Under the pieces are notes generated by a model that saw nothing but the letters and a program-made list of their open reading frames with translations, did not search any database and was not told the DNA's origin. The translations under genes were made by a program, and so were the position numbers. Below are positions 1 through 5,879 of a stretch of DNA of 10,111 nt, in pieces; position 1 is the first letter of the stretch, and each line of letters starts with the position of its first letter. Origin of the DNA: Bacteroidales bacterium (lineage in GTDB: Bacteria; Bacteroidota; Bacteroidia; Bacteroidales; UBA4181); the NCBI GenBank assembly GCA_031264715.1, contig JAISDP010000225.1:1-10111 (forward strand). The letters are read 5' to 3'.

Positions 1-128
1 GACCTGAACAGCTCAAAATCAATACCTTTGTTCAATTTCTCCAGCGGATCGCCCAATTGACTCAACTTGCTTAAACGGATATCCTGATCCCAAAATCCGT
101 AATCTTTATGACGTTTATATATTTTCAT
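1..128 (-). CDS. IS5-family transposase, N-terminal fragment (cut by window edge)
   Basis: Reading leftward from the ATG at 126-128, an open frame runs off the window after 42 codons. The visible protein contains GFWDQDIRLSKLSQLGDP followed by LEKLNKGIDFELFR. The pattern 'LSKL..LGDPLEKLN..IDFE.FR' is the usual N-terminal signature of IS5/IS1182-type DDE transposases (the InsH/DUF772 N-terminal region). The catalytic DDE domain would lie outside the window, so activity and intactness cannot be judged. The upstream side is A/T-rich and leads to a probable IS end near 203-220. The enzyme would catalyse cut-and-paste movement of its own element. The family call rests on this N-terminal signature alone. 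Confidence 0.78.
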   Translation of the reverse strand, partial: MKIYKRHKDYGFWDQDIRLSKLSQLGDPLEKLNKGIDFELFR

Positions 129-220
129 GCACAAATATACACAAATATTTAATAATATCCTATCGATCAATACTATATTTATCCCCCCTGAATTGGATGC
201 CGAGTTTTTAGAAGTGCCCT
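1..220 (-). mobile_element. Right-hand part of an IS5-type insertion sequence, with probable terminal repeat at about 203-220
   Basis: The transposase start is followed, about 75-90 bases outward, by the minus-strand string AGGGCACTTCTAAAAACT (203-220). It looks like an IS terminal inverted repeat: a GGGC start followed by an A-run, at the expected distance from the transposase start. The opposite end of the element is outside the window, so neither the inverted-repeat match nor a target-site duplication can be verified. The boundary is therefore inferred. Confidence 0.4.
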
Positions 221-443
221 ATACTGTTCGGCATATAATCATAAATAATAATGTAAAAAGTATGCCCTTCCCTGACACAAAAGATCAGACCATTCCGGCT
301 GAATAAAGTTTGGATTTTAATTTATACTGGCCGCCAAGGTCATGCATCTGAGGTGGATAACCCCGTGCAAGCTTATCCTCAATGCGACAAGTTGAATTGC
401 ACCGAACACGAAGCAAATTTATCATCAGATGATTATTTTTGTA
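221..443. other. Gene-free stretch between IS end and pepM promoter
   Basis: I see no convincing gene here. A 63-codon minus-strand frame (285-476) has no recognisable motif and its start overlaps the pepM promoter, so I do not call it. The only local structure is an imperfect hairpin made by GGATAA (355-360) and TTATCC (373-378) around a 12-base loop, with no T-run after it. The rest is mixed-composition DNA that may be the remnant of whatever stood upstream of pepM before the IS arrived. Confidence 0.5.
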
Positions 444-452
444 TACCTTTGC
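444..452 (+). promoter_or_regulatory. Bacteroidota-type -7 box upstream of pepM
   Basis: TACCTTTGC matches the Bacteroidota -7 consensus TAnnTTTG exactly. The -33 region about 20 bases upstream (around 418-424) holds only a weak TTT match. Transcription would start near 459, giving a leader of roughly 80 bases before the pepM ATG at 537. The box lies well outside the probable IS end, so the IS does not appear to separate the promoter from its gene. Confidence 0.5.
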
Positions 453-536
453 GATTTTTATAATCGGATGCACCATAGATATTCCTTGCGGTAAAGTAGA
501 TTTACCGGAGTGGAATGTCGTCTAAAATATCGAGAA

Positions 537-2132
537 ATGAAAAAGAGTACATGTTTAAAAAGTATGCTGCAATCGGCGACAATTGAATTCCTGATGGAAG
601 CGCACAATGGTCTGTCGGCGAAAATTGTGGAAGAAGTCGGGTTTAAAGGGATTTGGGGTAGCGGGTTGTCCATTTCGGCGGCTTTGGGTGTGCGCGACAA
701 TAACGAGGCTTCGTGGACGCAAGTACTCGACGTGCTTGAATTCATGAGCGATGCTACTACCATACCCATCCTTCTTGATGGCGATACCGGTTATGGTAAC
801 TTCAACAATATGCGCCGCCTGGTGAAGAAATTGGAACAGCGTGATATTGCAGGGGTTTGTATTGAGGACAAGTTGTTCCCGAAAACGAACTCGTTCATTG
901 CAGGAGAGACACAGCCTTTGGCCGATATCGACGAGTTTTCCGGCAAGATCAAAGCGGCTCGCGATACCCAGTTGGATCCTGATTTTGTGATTGTTGCCCG
1001 CGTAGAAGCATTCATCGCCGGTTGGGGGCTCGACGAGGCCCTACGCCGCGCCGAAGCATACCGCCAAGCCGGCGCTGATGCCATCCTGATACACAGCAAA
1101 AAATCGAATCCCTCGGATATAGAAGCTTTTATGAAAGAATGGGGTAACAGGCATCCGGTGATTATTGTCCCTACCAAATACTATTCCACGCCTACCGACT
1201 ATTTCCGCCAATTGGGCATTAGCATGGTAATATGGGCCAATCATAATGTGCGGGCTGCCGTGCAGGGAATGCAACAAACCTCAAAAAGGATTTTTAAAGA
1301 GCAGTCACTTACAGGTATCGAAGAGAAAGTGGCAAGCGTGGCCGAGATTTTTCGGTTGCAGGGCGCCGAAGAACTTCAGAAAGCCGAGAAAAAATATTTA
1401 CCCACTGCGGGGAAGCAGGTTAACAGTATCATCCTTGCCGCCAGCCAGGGACATTTAGGCAAGCTTACCCGGGAAAAGCCCAAAACACTGCTCAAGGTGC
1501 ACAATAAAACCCTGCTCGAAACCCTTGTCGAGAAGTTTAACAAGGTAGGTATCAAGGATATTTCCGTAGTGAGGGGATTCGAAAAATCGAAGATCAGTTT
1601 TCCCAATATTTCAACGGTCGACAACGATTTGCATACCGAGACCAGGGAACTGTATTCCCTTTTCCTGGCAAAGGACAAAATCATGGATAATACGGTGATT
1701 TCATACGGCGATATTATTTTCCGCAGCTACATCCTCAACGACCTGCTGAATGACCACAGCGACATTACTATTATCGTGTCGTCGGATACATCGATCGATT
1801 CCAATAAGGAAAAGGACCTTGTTCGTGCTTCGAAACCATACAATAAGGAATTATACAGCGAAGGAGTGTTCCTAAAGGAAGCATCTACCACGCTGACCCA
1901 GGCACAAGTCGATGGTGAATTCATCGGATTGTGGAAAGTGACCGGTAACGGTGCACAAATCGTAAAAGAAGCATTGGGGAATCTTTCGGGACATCCCGAC
2001 TTCAAGCAAATGACCACCAACGATTTATTTAACGAGATCATAAAGACACATCCTGTCGCCATTAAATACATACAGGGTTCGTGGATTGATATCGACACGA
2101 TGGTGGATTTGCACCAGGCTGATGAAATGTAG
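537..2132 (+). CDS. Phosphoenolpyruvate mutase fused to a C-terminal nucleotidyltransferase-like domain
   Basis: PEP mutase converts phosphoenolpyruvate to phosphonopyruvate, the C-P bond-forming step that starts nearly all phosphonate biosynthesis. The protein has 531 residues. Residues 1-290 are the mutase, an isocitrate-lyase-superfamily barrel: D54 in GVRDNNEAS, D81 and D83 in LLDGDTGYGNF, E110-K116-N118 in EDKLFPKTNS, and R155 in ARVEAFIAG. All of these align with the Mytilus enzyme's active-site residues at a constant offset of four. Residues 297-531 resemble a sugar-phosphate/CTP nucleotidyltransferase: IILAASQG near 298, REKPKTLL at 312-319, a candidate metal Asp in SYGDIIF (D392) and WIDIDTMVDL near the C-terminus (D518, D520). 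Such domains in phosphonate pathways (PntC type) make CMP-activated 2-aminoethylphosphonate, so that role is plausible but inferred. I chose ATG 537, which gives MKKSTCLKSML, over the in-frame GTG at 510, because PEP mutases typically begin this way. The gamma-CA-like gene follows after 26 bases. No decarboxylase or aminotransferase is adjacent. Confidence 0.9.
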   Translation: MKKSTCLKSMLQSATIEFLMEAHNGLSAKIVEEVGFKGIWGSGLSISAALGVRDNNEASWTQVLDVLEFMSDATTIPILLDGDTGYGNFNNMRRLVKKLEQRDIAGVCIEDKLFPKTNSFIAGETQPLADIDEFSGKIKAARDTQLDPDFVIVARVEAFIAGWGLDEALRRAEAYRQAGADAILIHSKKSNPSDIEAFMKEWGNRHPVIIVPTKYYSTPTDYFRQLGISMVIWANHNVRAAVQGMQQTSKRIFKEQSLTGIEEKVASVAEIFRLQGAEELQKAEKKYLPTAGKQVNSIILAASQGHLGKLTREKPKTLLKVHNKTLLETLVEKFNKVGIKDISVVRGFEKSKISFPNISTVDNDLHTETRELYSLFLAKDKIMDNTVISYGDIIFRSYILNDLLNDHSDITIIVSSDTSIDSNKEKDLVRASKPYNKELYSEGVFLKEASTTLTQAQVDGEFIGLWKVTGNGAQIVKEALGNLSGHPDFKQMTTNDLFNEIIKTHPVAIKYIQGSWIDIDTMVDLHQADEM

Positions 2133-2158
2133 GATACACCAATTTTAATTGTCAATAG

Positions 2159-2680
2159 ATGGCCATCATAAAATCAGTACGGGGATGTACGCCGGTATAC
2201 GGAAATAACTGTTATTTTGCGGATAATGCAGCCATTATAGGCGATGTGATTATGGGTGACGATTGCAGTATATGGTTCAATACGGTATTGCGCGGCGACG
2301 TTAATTCCATCCGCATCGGCAATAAAGTAAACATACAGGACGGCTCGGTATTGCATACATTATACCGGAAATCGGTAGTGGAAATCGGTAACAACGTATC
2401 AGTAGGGCACAACGTAGTGATCCACGGCGCCAAAATATGCGACAATGTATTGCTCGGTATCGGTTCCATTATCCTGGACCATGCTGTGGTCGGCGAAAAC
2501 TCCATCATTGCGGCAGGTGCGGTAGTCCTCACAGGAACCATTGTTGAGCCGGGAAGCCTTTATGCCGGTATGCCCGCCAAGAAAGTAAAAGATGTCAGCC
2601 CCGAGCAAACCCGCGATATGATCGAACGCATCGCCAACAATTACATTATGTATGCCAGCTGGTTCAAGGAAGACGTGTAA
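2159..2680 (+). CDS. Gamma-carbonic-anhydrase family protein (left-handed beta-helix, hexapeptide repeats)
   Basis: This is a cytoplasmic trimeric hexapeptide-repeat protein of the gamma-carbonic anhydrase/YrdA/PaaY family, full length at 173 residues. The three zinc ligands expected for the family are present: H66 in SVLHT, H84 in VGHN and H89 in VIHG. R45 and D47 in LRGDVNSIRIG, and Q60-D61 in NIQDGSV, match conserved family positions. Isoleucine/valine-rich hexapeptide turns run through roughly residues 11-135, followed by a C-terminal helix (about 147-168) typical of these trimers. Many members bind metal but have weak or no demonstrated carbonic anhydrase activity, so the substrate is uncertain. 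It starts 26 bases after the PEP mutase fusion with no terminator between, so the two are probably co-transcribed. No functional link to phosphonates is evident. The start has no clear ribosome-binding site. Confidence 0.9.
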   Translation: MAIIKSVRGCTPVYGNNCYFADNAAIIGDVIMGDDCSIWFNTVLRGDVNSIRIGNKVNIQDGSVLHTLYRKSVVEIGNNVSVGHNVVIHGAKICDNVLLGIGSIILDHAVVGENSIIAAGAVVLTGTIVEPGSLYAGMPAKKVKDVSPEQTRDMIERIANNYIMYASWFKEDV

Positions 2681-2742
2681 CAGTGGCGAATGGATGATGA
2701 AGCTTTGATACTATTCGCAGCCGTTTACTTGAGATATAACCG

Positions 2743-2758
2743 GACGCTTCGGAACGTC
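2743..2758 (+). terminator. Small hairpin with a C(UUCG)G loop between the gamma-CA gene and the convergent tRNAs
   Basis: GACG (2743-2746) pairs with CGTC (2755-2758) around a C-TTCG-G tetraloop, with AA bulged on the 3' side. The hairpin is followed by TT and then A/T-rich DNA, not a clean T-run, so terminator function is only suggested. A second, longer-looped inverted repeat lies just before it: GCGAATGG at 2686-2693 pairs with CTATTCGC at 2711-2718, with one G-T pair. Both lie where transcripts from the two strands converge. Confidence 0.3.
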
Positions 2759-2787
2759 TTAAAATCTATAATTTTGCCAACAAAAAG

Positions 2788-2871
2788 TGCCCAGGACGAG
2801 ACTCGAACTCACACGGGCTAACGCCCACTACCCCCTCAAAGTAGCGTGTCTACCAATTCCACCACCTGGGC
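2788..2871 (-). tRNA. tRNA-Leu (GAG anticodon)
   Basis: This 84-base class II tRNA is read on the minus strand. The acceptor stem is GCCCAGG pairing with CCTGGGC, and the discriminator base is A. The D-arm contains AATTGGTAGA. The anticodon stem CTACT/GGTAG encloses the loop TTGAGGG, giving anticodon GAG, which reads CUC and CUU. A long variable arm has a GGGC/GCCC stem, and the T-loop is TTCGAGT. CCA is not encoded: the next bases are CTTTTT. The T5 run directly after the gene may help end transcription. It lies 67 bases downstream of tRNA-Leu(CAG) and has no separate promoter that I can see, so the two are probably one transcript. Confidence 0.96.
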
Positions 2872-2877
2872 AGACAC

Positions 2878-2900
2878 ATTCAAAACTCAAAATTCAAAAC
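2878..2900. repeat. Short direct repeat in the tRNA spacer
   Basis: ATTCAAAAC occurs at 2878-2886 and again at 2892-2900, separated by TCAAA, in the spacer between the two leucine tRNAs. On the minus strand this reads as repeated TTTTGAAT. It may belong to the TTGAA-rich repeats seen in other gaps of this window. No function is evident. Confidence 0.45.
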
Positions 2901-2938
2901 CGGTTTGGAAACAATATAACCTTTGAATCTTTTTTTAG

Positions 2939-3022
2939 TACCCAGAACAGGACTCGAACCTGCACATCCTTGCGGACACTAGTCCCTGAAACTAGCGCGT
3001 CTACCAATTCCGCCATCTGGGC
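2939..3022 (-). tRNA. tRNA-Leu (CAG anticodon)
   Basis: This 84-base class II tRNA is read on the minus strand. The acceptor stem is GCCCAGA with TCTGGGT, so the first pair is G1-U72 rather than Watson-Crick. The discriminator base is A and CCA is not encoded. The anticodon stem CTAGT/ACTAG encloses the loop TTCAGGG, giving anticodon CAG, which reads CUG. The long variable arm contains TCC/GGA pairing, and the T-arm is GCAGG, TTCGAGT, CCTGT. It is the promoter-proximal gene of the pair, transcribed away from rpsA. Confidence 0.96.
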
Positions 3023-3038
3023 ATGATGTTTTGCGGGT

Positions 3039-3070
3039 GCAAAAGTAGCCAAATTTTATCATGCAACAAG
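3039..3070 (-). promoter_or_regulatory. Promoter for the two leucine tRNAs
   Basis: On the minus strand, TACTTTTGC (3039-3047) matches TAnnTTTG. A -33 element, CTTG (3067-3070), lies 19 bases upstream of it, the spacing known for Bacteroidota housekeeping promoters. Transcription would begin near 3032, about ten bases before the mature 5' end of tRNA-Leu(CAG). It is back to back with the rpsA promoter. Confidence 0.7.
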
Positions 3071-3114
3071 TTTTCCCGTAAAAAACTTTCAAAATTGATA
3101 AATTTAAATTTTTT

Positions 3115-3148
3115 TTTGTGGTACTATCGTAAATATGATTACTTTTGC
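3115..3148 (+). promoter_or_regulatory. rpsA promoter
   Basis: TTTG (3115-3118) and TACTTTTGC (3140-3148) are separated by 21 bases, a good match to the Bacteroidota -33/-7 arrangement. The predicted start near 3155 gives a leader of about 55 bases that is strongly A/T-rich just before the ATG. That is the usual Bacteroidota substitute for a Shine-Dalgarno sequence. Confidence 0.7.
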
Positions 3149-3210
3149 AGTTTCGAGTTAAACAACATAATGTCTAATTTCATTAATTTTTAAAAAATAA
3201 TATATTTTGA

Positions 3211-5394
3211 ATGGCAACACAATCAAAAGAAAAAGAGTTTGAAAAAGAGCTCGATGTGGAAATCAGGGGAGCAACCGCCGGTGAAGTGGAGGAAAGTACA
3301 GACACAGAAGTGGATGTAGAAGAGGCGGAATCTTTCGAAGACGAAGGAGCTGAGGAAGTAGTTAAGGAAATTAAAAAAATCAAAAAAGAAGACGTATCAC
3401 TTGAAAATTTCAATTGGGATACGTATTCGAATGTGCCCAATGCGTATGCAACTGATGAACGGGCAAAAATGGAAGCGATGTACGACCAGACCCTGTCGTC
3501 GATCTCTGAAAACGAAATCATTGACGGAAAGGTAATCGCTATGAACAAACGCGAGGTGGTGATCAACATCGGTTACAAATCGGAAGGCATTGTCAGCATG
3601 AATGAATTCCGCTACAATCCCGGCCTGAAAATAGGCGACACGGTTGAAGTGTATGTTGAAAGTTCCGAAGATAAAAAGGGACAGCTGGTCCTTTCACACA
3701 AAACCGCACGCTCGATGCGTTCGTGGGACAGGGTAAATCAGGCGCTTGAAAACGACGAAGTGATCACCGGCTACATCAAATGCCGCACCAAGGGCGGTAT
3801 GATCGTGGACGTGTTCAGTATAGAAGCGTTCCTGCCCGGTTCGCAAATCGACGTGAAACCGATCCGCGACTACGATGTATTTGTGGGTAAAACCACTGAA
3901 TTCAAGATCGTCAAGATCAACCATGAGTTCAAGAATGTGGTGGTATCGCACAAAGCGCTCATTGAAGCCGAATTGGAACAACAAAAGGCCGAAATTATTT
4001 CGAAACTCGAAAAAGGCCAGGTACTCGAAGGTACTGTCAAGAATATTACTTCTTACGGTGTATTCATCGACCTGGGCGGCGTAGACGGTTTGATCCATAT
4101 CACCGACCTTTCATGGGGCCGCGTAACGCATCCGGAAGAAGTGGTTCAGTTGGATCAGAAGTTAAACGTGGTGATCCTCGATTTTGACGATGCCAAGAAA
4201 CGTATCGCTTTAGGTTTGAAACAATTGACGCCGCACCCGTGGGACGCTTTGAATCCCGACCTGAAGGTAAGCGACACCGTTACCGGAAAAGTGGTAGTAA
4301 TTGCCGATTACGGCGCATTTGTAGAAATTTCTCCGGGTGTAGAAGGTTTGATCCACGTATCGGAAATGTCGTGGTCGCTGCATCTGCGTAGCGCACAGGA
4401 TTTCCTGAAAGTGGGCGACACCGTGGAAGCGCAAATCCTGACCCTGGATCGCGACGATCGCAAAATGTCCCTGGGTATTAAGCAACTCAAAACCGACCCG
4501 TGGGAAAAGATCGACGAAAAATATGCCGTTGGTTCGCAACATGTTGCCAAAGTGCGTAACTTCACCAACTTCGGCGTATTTGTTGAAATCGAAGAGGGCG
4601 TAGACGGTTTGATCCATATCTCCGACCTTTCGTGGACCAAGAAGGTAAAACATCCTTCGGAATTTACCCAGATCGGCGAAAACATTGATGTAGTAGTACT
4701 CGAAATCGACAAGGAAAACCGCCGTTTGAGCCTTGGCCACAAACAGCTGGAAGAAAATCCGTGGGATGTATTCGAAAGCATCTTCATCGTCGATTCGATC
4801 CACGAAGGCACCATTGTAGAAATTTTCGACAAAGGCGCCATCGTCGCTTTACCTTATGGCGTGGAAGGTTTCGTAACCCCGAAACACATGGTGAAAGAAG
4901 ACGGTACGCCTGCGAAACTGGATGAAAAGTTGAATTTCAAGGTAATTGAATTTAATAAATCATCGAAGCGCATCATTCTTTCGCACAGCCGCACTTTCGA
5001 AGATCTTCGCAAAGACGATAATAATTCTGGAAAACCGCGTTCGGCAAGTGAAGAAACCAAGCTGGCAACTAAAAAGTTGAAAGCATCCCTCGAAAGGACT
5101 ACATTTGGCGACATCACCGAATTGGCAGCCTTGAAGGAAGAAATGGAAGCCACTGAAAAGAAAGGCGCCAAGAAAAAAGCCGAAGGAAAAAAGGTGAAGG
5201 GAAAAACACCCGTAGCCGAAGTTGCTGAAGCTAAAGATGAGGCTAAAGTTGCTGAAGTTGCTGAAGTAAAAGCCGAAACAGATGCTGAAACTTCTGAAGA
5301 GAAGGTAGAAGAAAAACCAAAAAAAGAAGGGAACGCTGAAGAATCGGAGTCGGATAAAAAATCAGAATCAGATAAAGAATCAGATAAAGAATAA
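3211..5394 (+). CDS. rpsA: 30S ribosomal protein S1, six S1 repeats with acidic extensions
   Basis: S1 binds mRNA on the 30S subunit and helps recruit messages lacking a Shine-Dalgarno sequence, which matters here because the start sites in this window lack one. Six S1 (OB-fold) repeats can be traced at about residues 102-163, 184-247, 271-336, 356-424, 441-510 and 527-592. Repeats 3-5 share the signature YGVF/YGAF/FGVF..VDGLIHI.DLSW, and repeats 3 and 5 are so alike that a 21-base DNA string recurs exactly (4081-4101 and 4600-4620). The 727-residue protein is longer than typical S1 proteins. It has an acidic N-terminal lead (residues 1-60, rich in E and D) and a low-complexity tail (about 645-727) of K/E/A runs, VAEVAE units and SDKESDKE. 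The tail DNA contains short tandem repeats. The ATG at 3211 is preceded by an A/T-rich leader and a good promoter. The STAS gene follows after 29 bases, probably in the same transcript. Confidence 0.95.
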   Translation: MATQSKEKEFEKELDVEIRGATAGEVEESTDTEVDVEEAESFEDEGAEEVVKEIKKIKKEDVSLENFNWDTYSNVPNAYATDERAKMEAMYDQTLSSISENEIIDGKVIAMNKREVVINIGYKSEGIVSMNEFRYNPGLKIGDTVEVYVESSEDKKGQLVLSHKTARSMRSWDRVNQALENDEVITGYIKCRTKGGMIVDVFSIEAFLPGSQIDVKPIRDYDVFVGKTTEFKIVKINHEFKNVVVSHKALIEAELEQQKAEIISKLEKGQVLEGTVKNITSYGVFIDLGGVDGLIHITDLSWGRVTHPEEVVQLDQKLNVVILDFDDAKKRIALGLKQLTPHPWDALNPDLKVSDTVTGKVVVIADYGAFVEISPGVEGLIHVSEMSWSLHLRSAQDFLKVGDTVEAQILTLDRDDRKMSLGIKQLKTDPWEKIDEKYAVGSQHVAKVRNFTNFGVFVEIEEGVDGLIHISDLSWTKKVKHPSEFTQIGENIDVVVLEIDKENRRLSLGHKQLEENPWDVFESIFIVDSIHEGTIVEIFDKGAIVALPYGVEGFVTPKHMVKEDGTPAKLDEKLNFKVIEFNKSSKRIILSHSRTFEDLRKDDNNSGKPRSASEETKLATKKLKASLERTTFGDITELAALKEEMEATEKKGAKKKAEGKKVKGKTPVAEVAEAKDEAKVAEVAEVKAETDAETSEEKVEEKPKKEGNAEESESDKKSESDKESDKE
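5221..5266 (+). repeat. Tandem 9-base repeats in the rpsA tail
   Basis: GTTGCTGAAG occurs at 5221-5230, 5248-5257 and 5257-5266. The last two form a 9-base tandem (GTTGCTGAA) encoding VAE units. Together with the 12-base repeat at 5368-5391 this makes the S1 tail a candidate length-variable region. Confidence 0.7.
5368..5391 (+). repeat. Perfect 12-base tandem repeat before the rpsA stop codon
   Basis: TCAGATAAAGAA occurs twice, head to tail (5368-5379 and 5380-5391), immediately before the TAA stop at 5392-5394. A diverged unit lies just upstream. The repeats encode SDKE and keep the frame, so gain or loss of units would lengthen or shorten the tail without a frameshift. Confidence 0.8.
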
Positions 5395-5423
5395 TAGCAT
5401 ATCATTATTTAATAATATCAGTT

Positions 5424-5768
5424 ATGGATTTTAAAGTTGAACAACAGCCCAATTACACACTTATTAGGGTGTTACACGAAAAATTGGATACCCATGTTGC
5501 TCCAAGTCTTAAATCGGAATTAGTGCTGATTTCGGGCAATGGTGAAAAGAATATCATTCTCGATTTAAGCAAATGTCGTTATTGCGATTCCTCGGGATTA
5601 AGTTCCATCCTTGTCGCCAACCGATTGTGTAAAAATGCCGGCGGTATGTTTGTTTTAACCGGGCTGAACGATGCCGTAGAACGCTTGATCACTATCTCGC
5701 AACTCGACACGGTGCTGAACATCACCATGAACGTGGAAGAAGCAGTTGCCATGATTGAAAAAGCCTGA
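5424..5768 (+). CDS. STAS-domain anti-sigma-factor antagonist (SpoIIAA-like)
   Basis: This 114-residue single STAS domain has the fold of SpoIIAA/RsbV proteins, which bind an anti-sigma factor or serine kinase when unphosphorylated and so release its target. The signature YCDSSGLSSIL (residues 53-63) contains the DSSG motif. The second Ser (S57) corresponds to the serine phosphorylated in SpoIIAA. The N-terminal strand IRVLHEKLDTHVAPSLK and the segment NIILDLSKC are also typical. The ATG follows rpsA by 29 bases with no terminator between, suggesting co-transcription. A strong terminator follows at 5799. No RsbW/SpoIIAB-like kinase or PP2C phosphatase is encoded in the window, so its partner is unknown and would have to be elsewhere. 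The domain call is firm; a role in sigma-factor control as opposed to some other STAS function is inferred. Confidence 0.9.
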   Translation: MDFKVEQQPNYTLIRVLHEKLDTHVAPSLKSELVLISGNGEKNIILDLSKCRYCDSSGLSSILVANRLCKNAGGMFVLTGLNDAVERLITISQLDTVLNITMNVEEAVAMIEKA

Positions 5769-5798
5769 TCCAACGGCTAAGCATTGCTGAAAAATACG

Positions 5799-5838
5799 AA
5801 TCGGTAACCGGTTTTACGACCGGTGCCGATTTGTTTTT
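5799..5838 (+). terminator. Strong intrinsic terminator after the STAS gene
   Basis: AATCGG (5799-5804) and ACCGGT (5807-5812) pair with ACCGGT (5819-5824) and CCGATT (5826-5831), leaving a six-base loop and a small internal bulge (TA opposite G). The 12-bp interrupted stem is followed by TGTTTTT. This should end most rpsA-STAS transcripts before rnz. Confidence 0.85.
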
Positions 5839-5851
5839 CATTGTGTCGCTC

Positions 5852-5868
5852 CTGCATCAATCATGCAG
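5852..5868 (+). promoter_or_regulatory. Hairpin in the ribonuclease Z leader
   Basis: CTGCAT (5852-5857) pairs perfectly with ATGCAG (5863-5868) around the five-base loop CAATC. It ends 11 bases before the rnz start codon, within the ribosome footprint. There is no T-run, so it is not a terminator. It could restrict initiation or be a protein-binding site. Function is inferred. Confidence 0.4.
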
Positions 5869-5879
5869 ACAATCGAATC

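Noticed and set aside
131..139. Minus-strand TATATTTGT as a transposase promoter
   Set aside because: It lies only three bases before the start codon and lacks a -33 element, so transcription would start inside the gene.
147..159. 13-base string ATTTAATAATATC shared with 5407-5419
   Set aside because: Both copies are in very A/T-rich leaders and no other similarity flanks them. Probably chance.
285..476. 63-codon minus-strand frame upstream of pepM
   Set aside because: No recognisable motif, and its start overlaps the pepM -7 box. Likely a chance frame.
510..536. Upstream GTG start (nine extra codons) for the PEP mutase fusion
   Set aside because: The residues MECRLKYRE are not part of the family. 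The ATG at 537 yields the typical PEP mutase N-terminus.
2787..3026. 79-codon plus-strand frame
   Set aside because: It reads through both tRNA genes on the opposite strand and is not a protein gene.
4081..4620. Long-range exact 21-base repeat, considered as a recombination site
   Set aside because: It lies inside two homologous S1 repeats encoding VDGLIHI and is explained by domain duplication.
4854..5405. 183-codon minus-strand frame, serine- and phenylalanine-rich
   Set aside because: It is the complement of the lysine/glutamate-rich S1 tail, and its composition is explained by that.
5823..5879. GTG start giving a 329-residue ribonuclease Z
   Set aside because: It lies within the terminator stem and adds a 19-residue leader foreign to the family. 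The ATG at 5880 matches the normal start.
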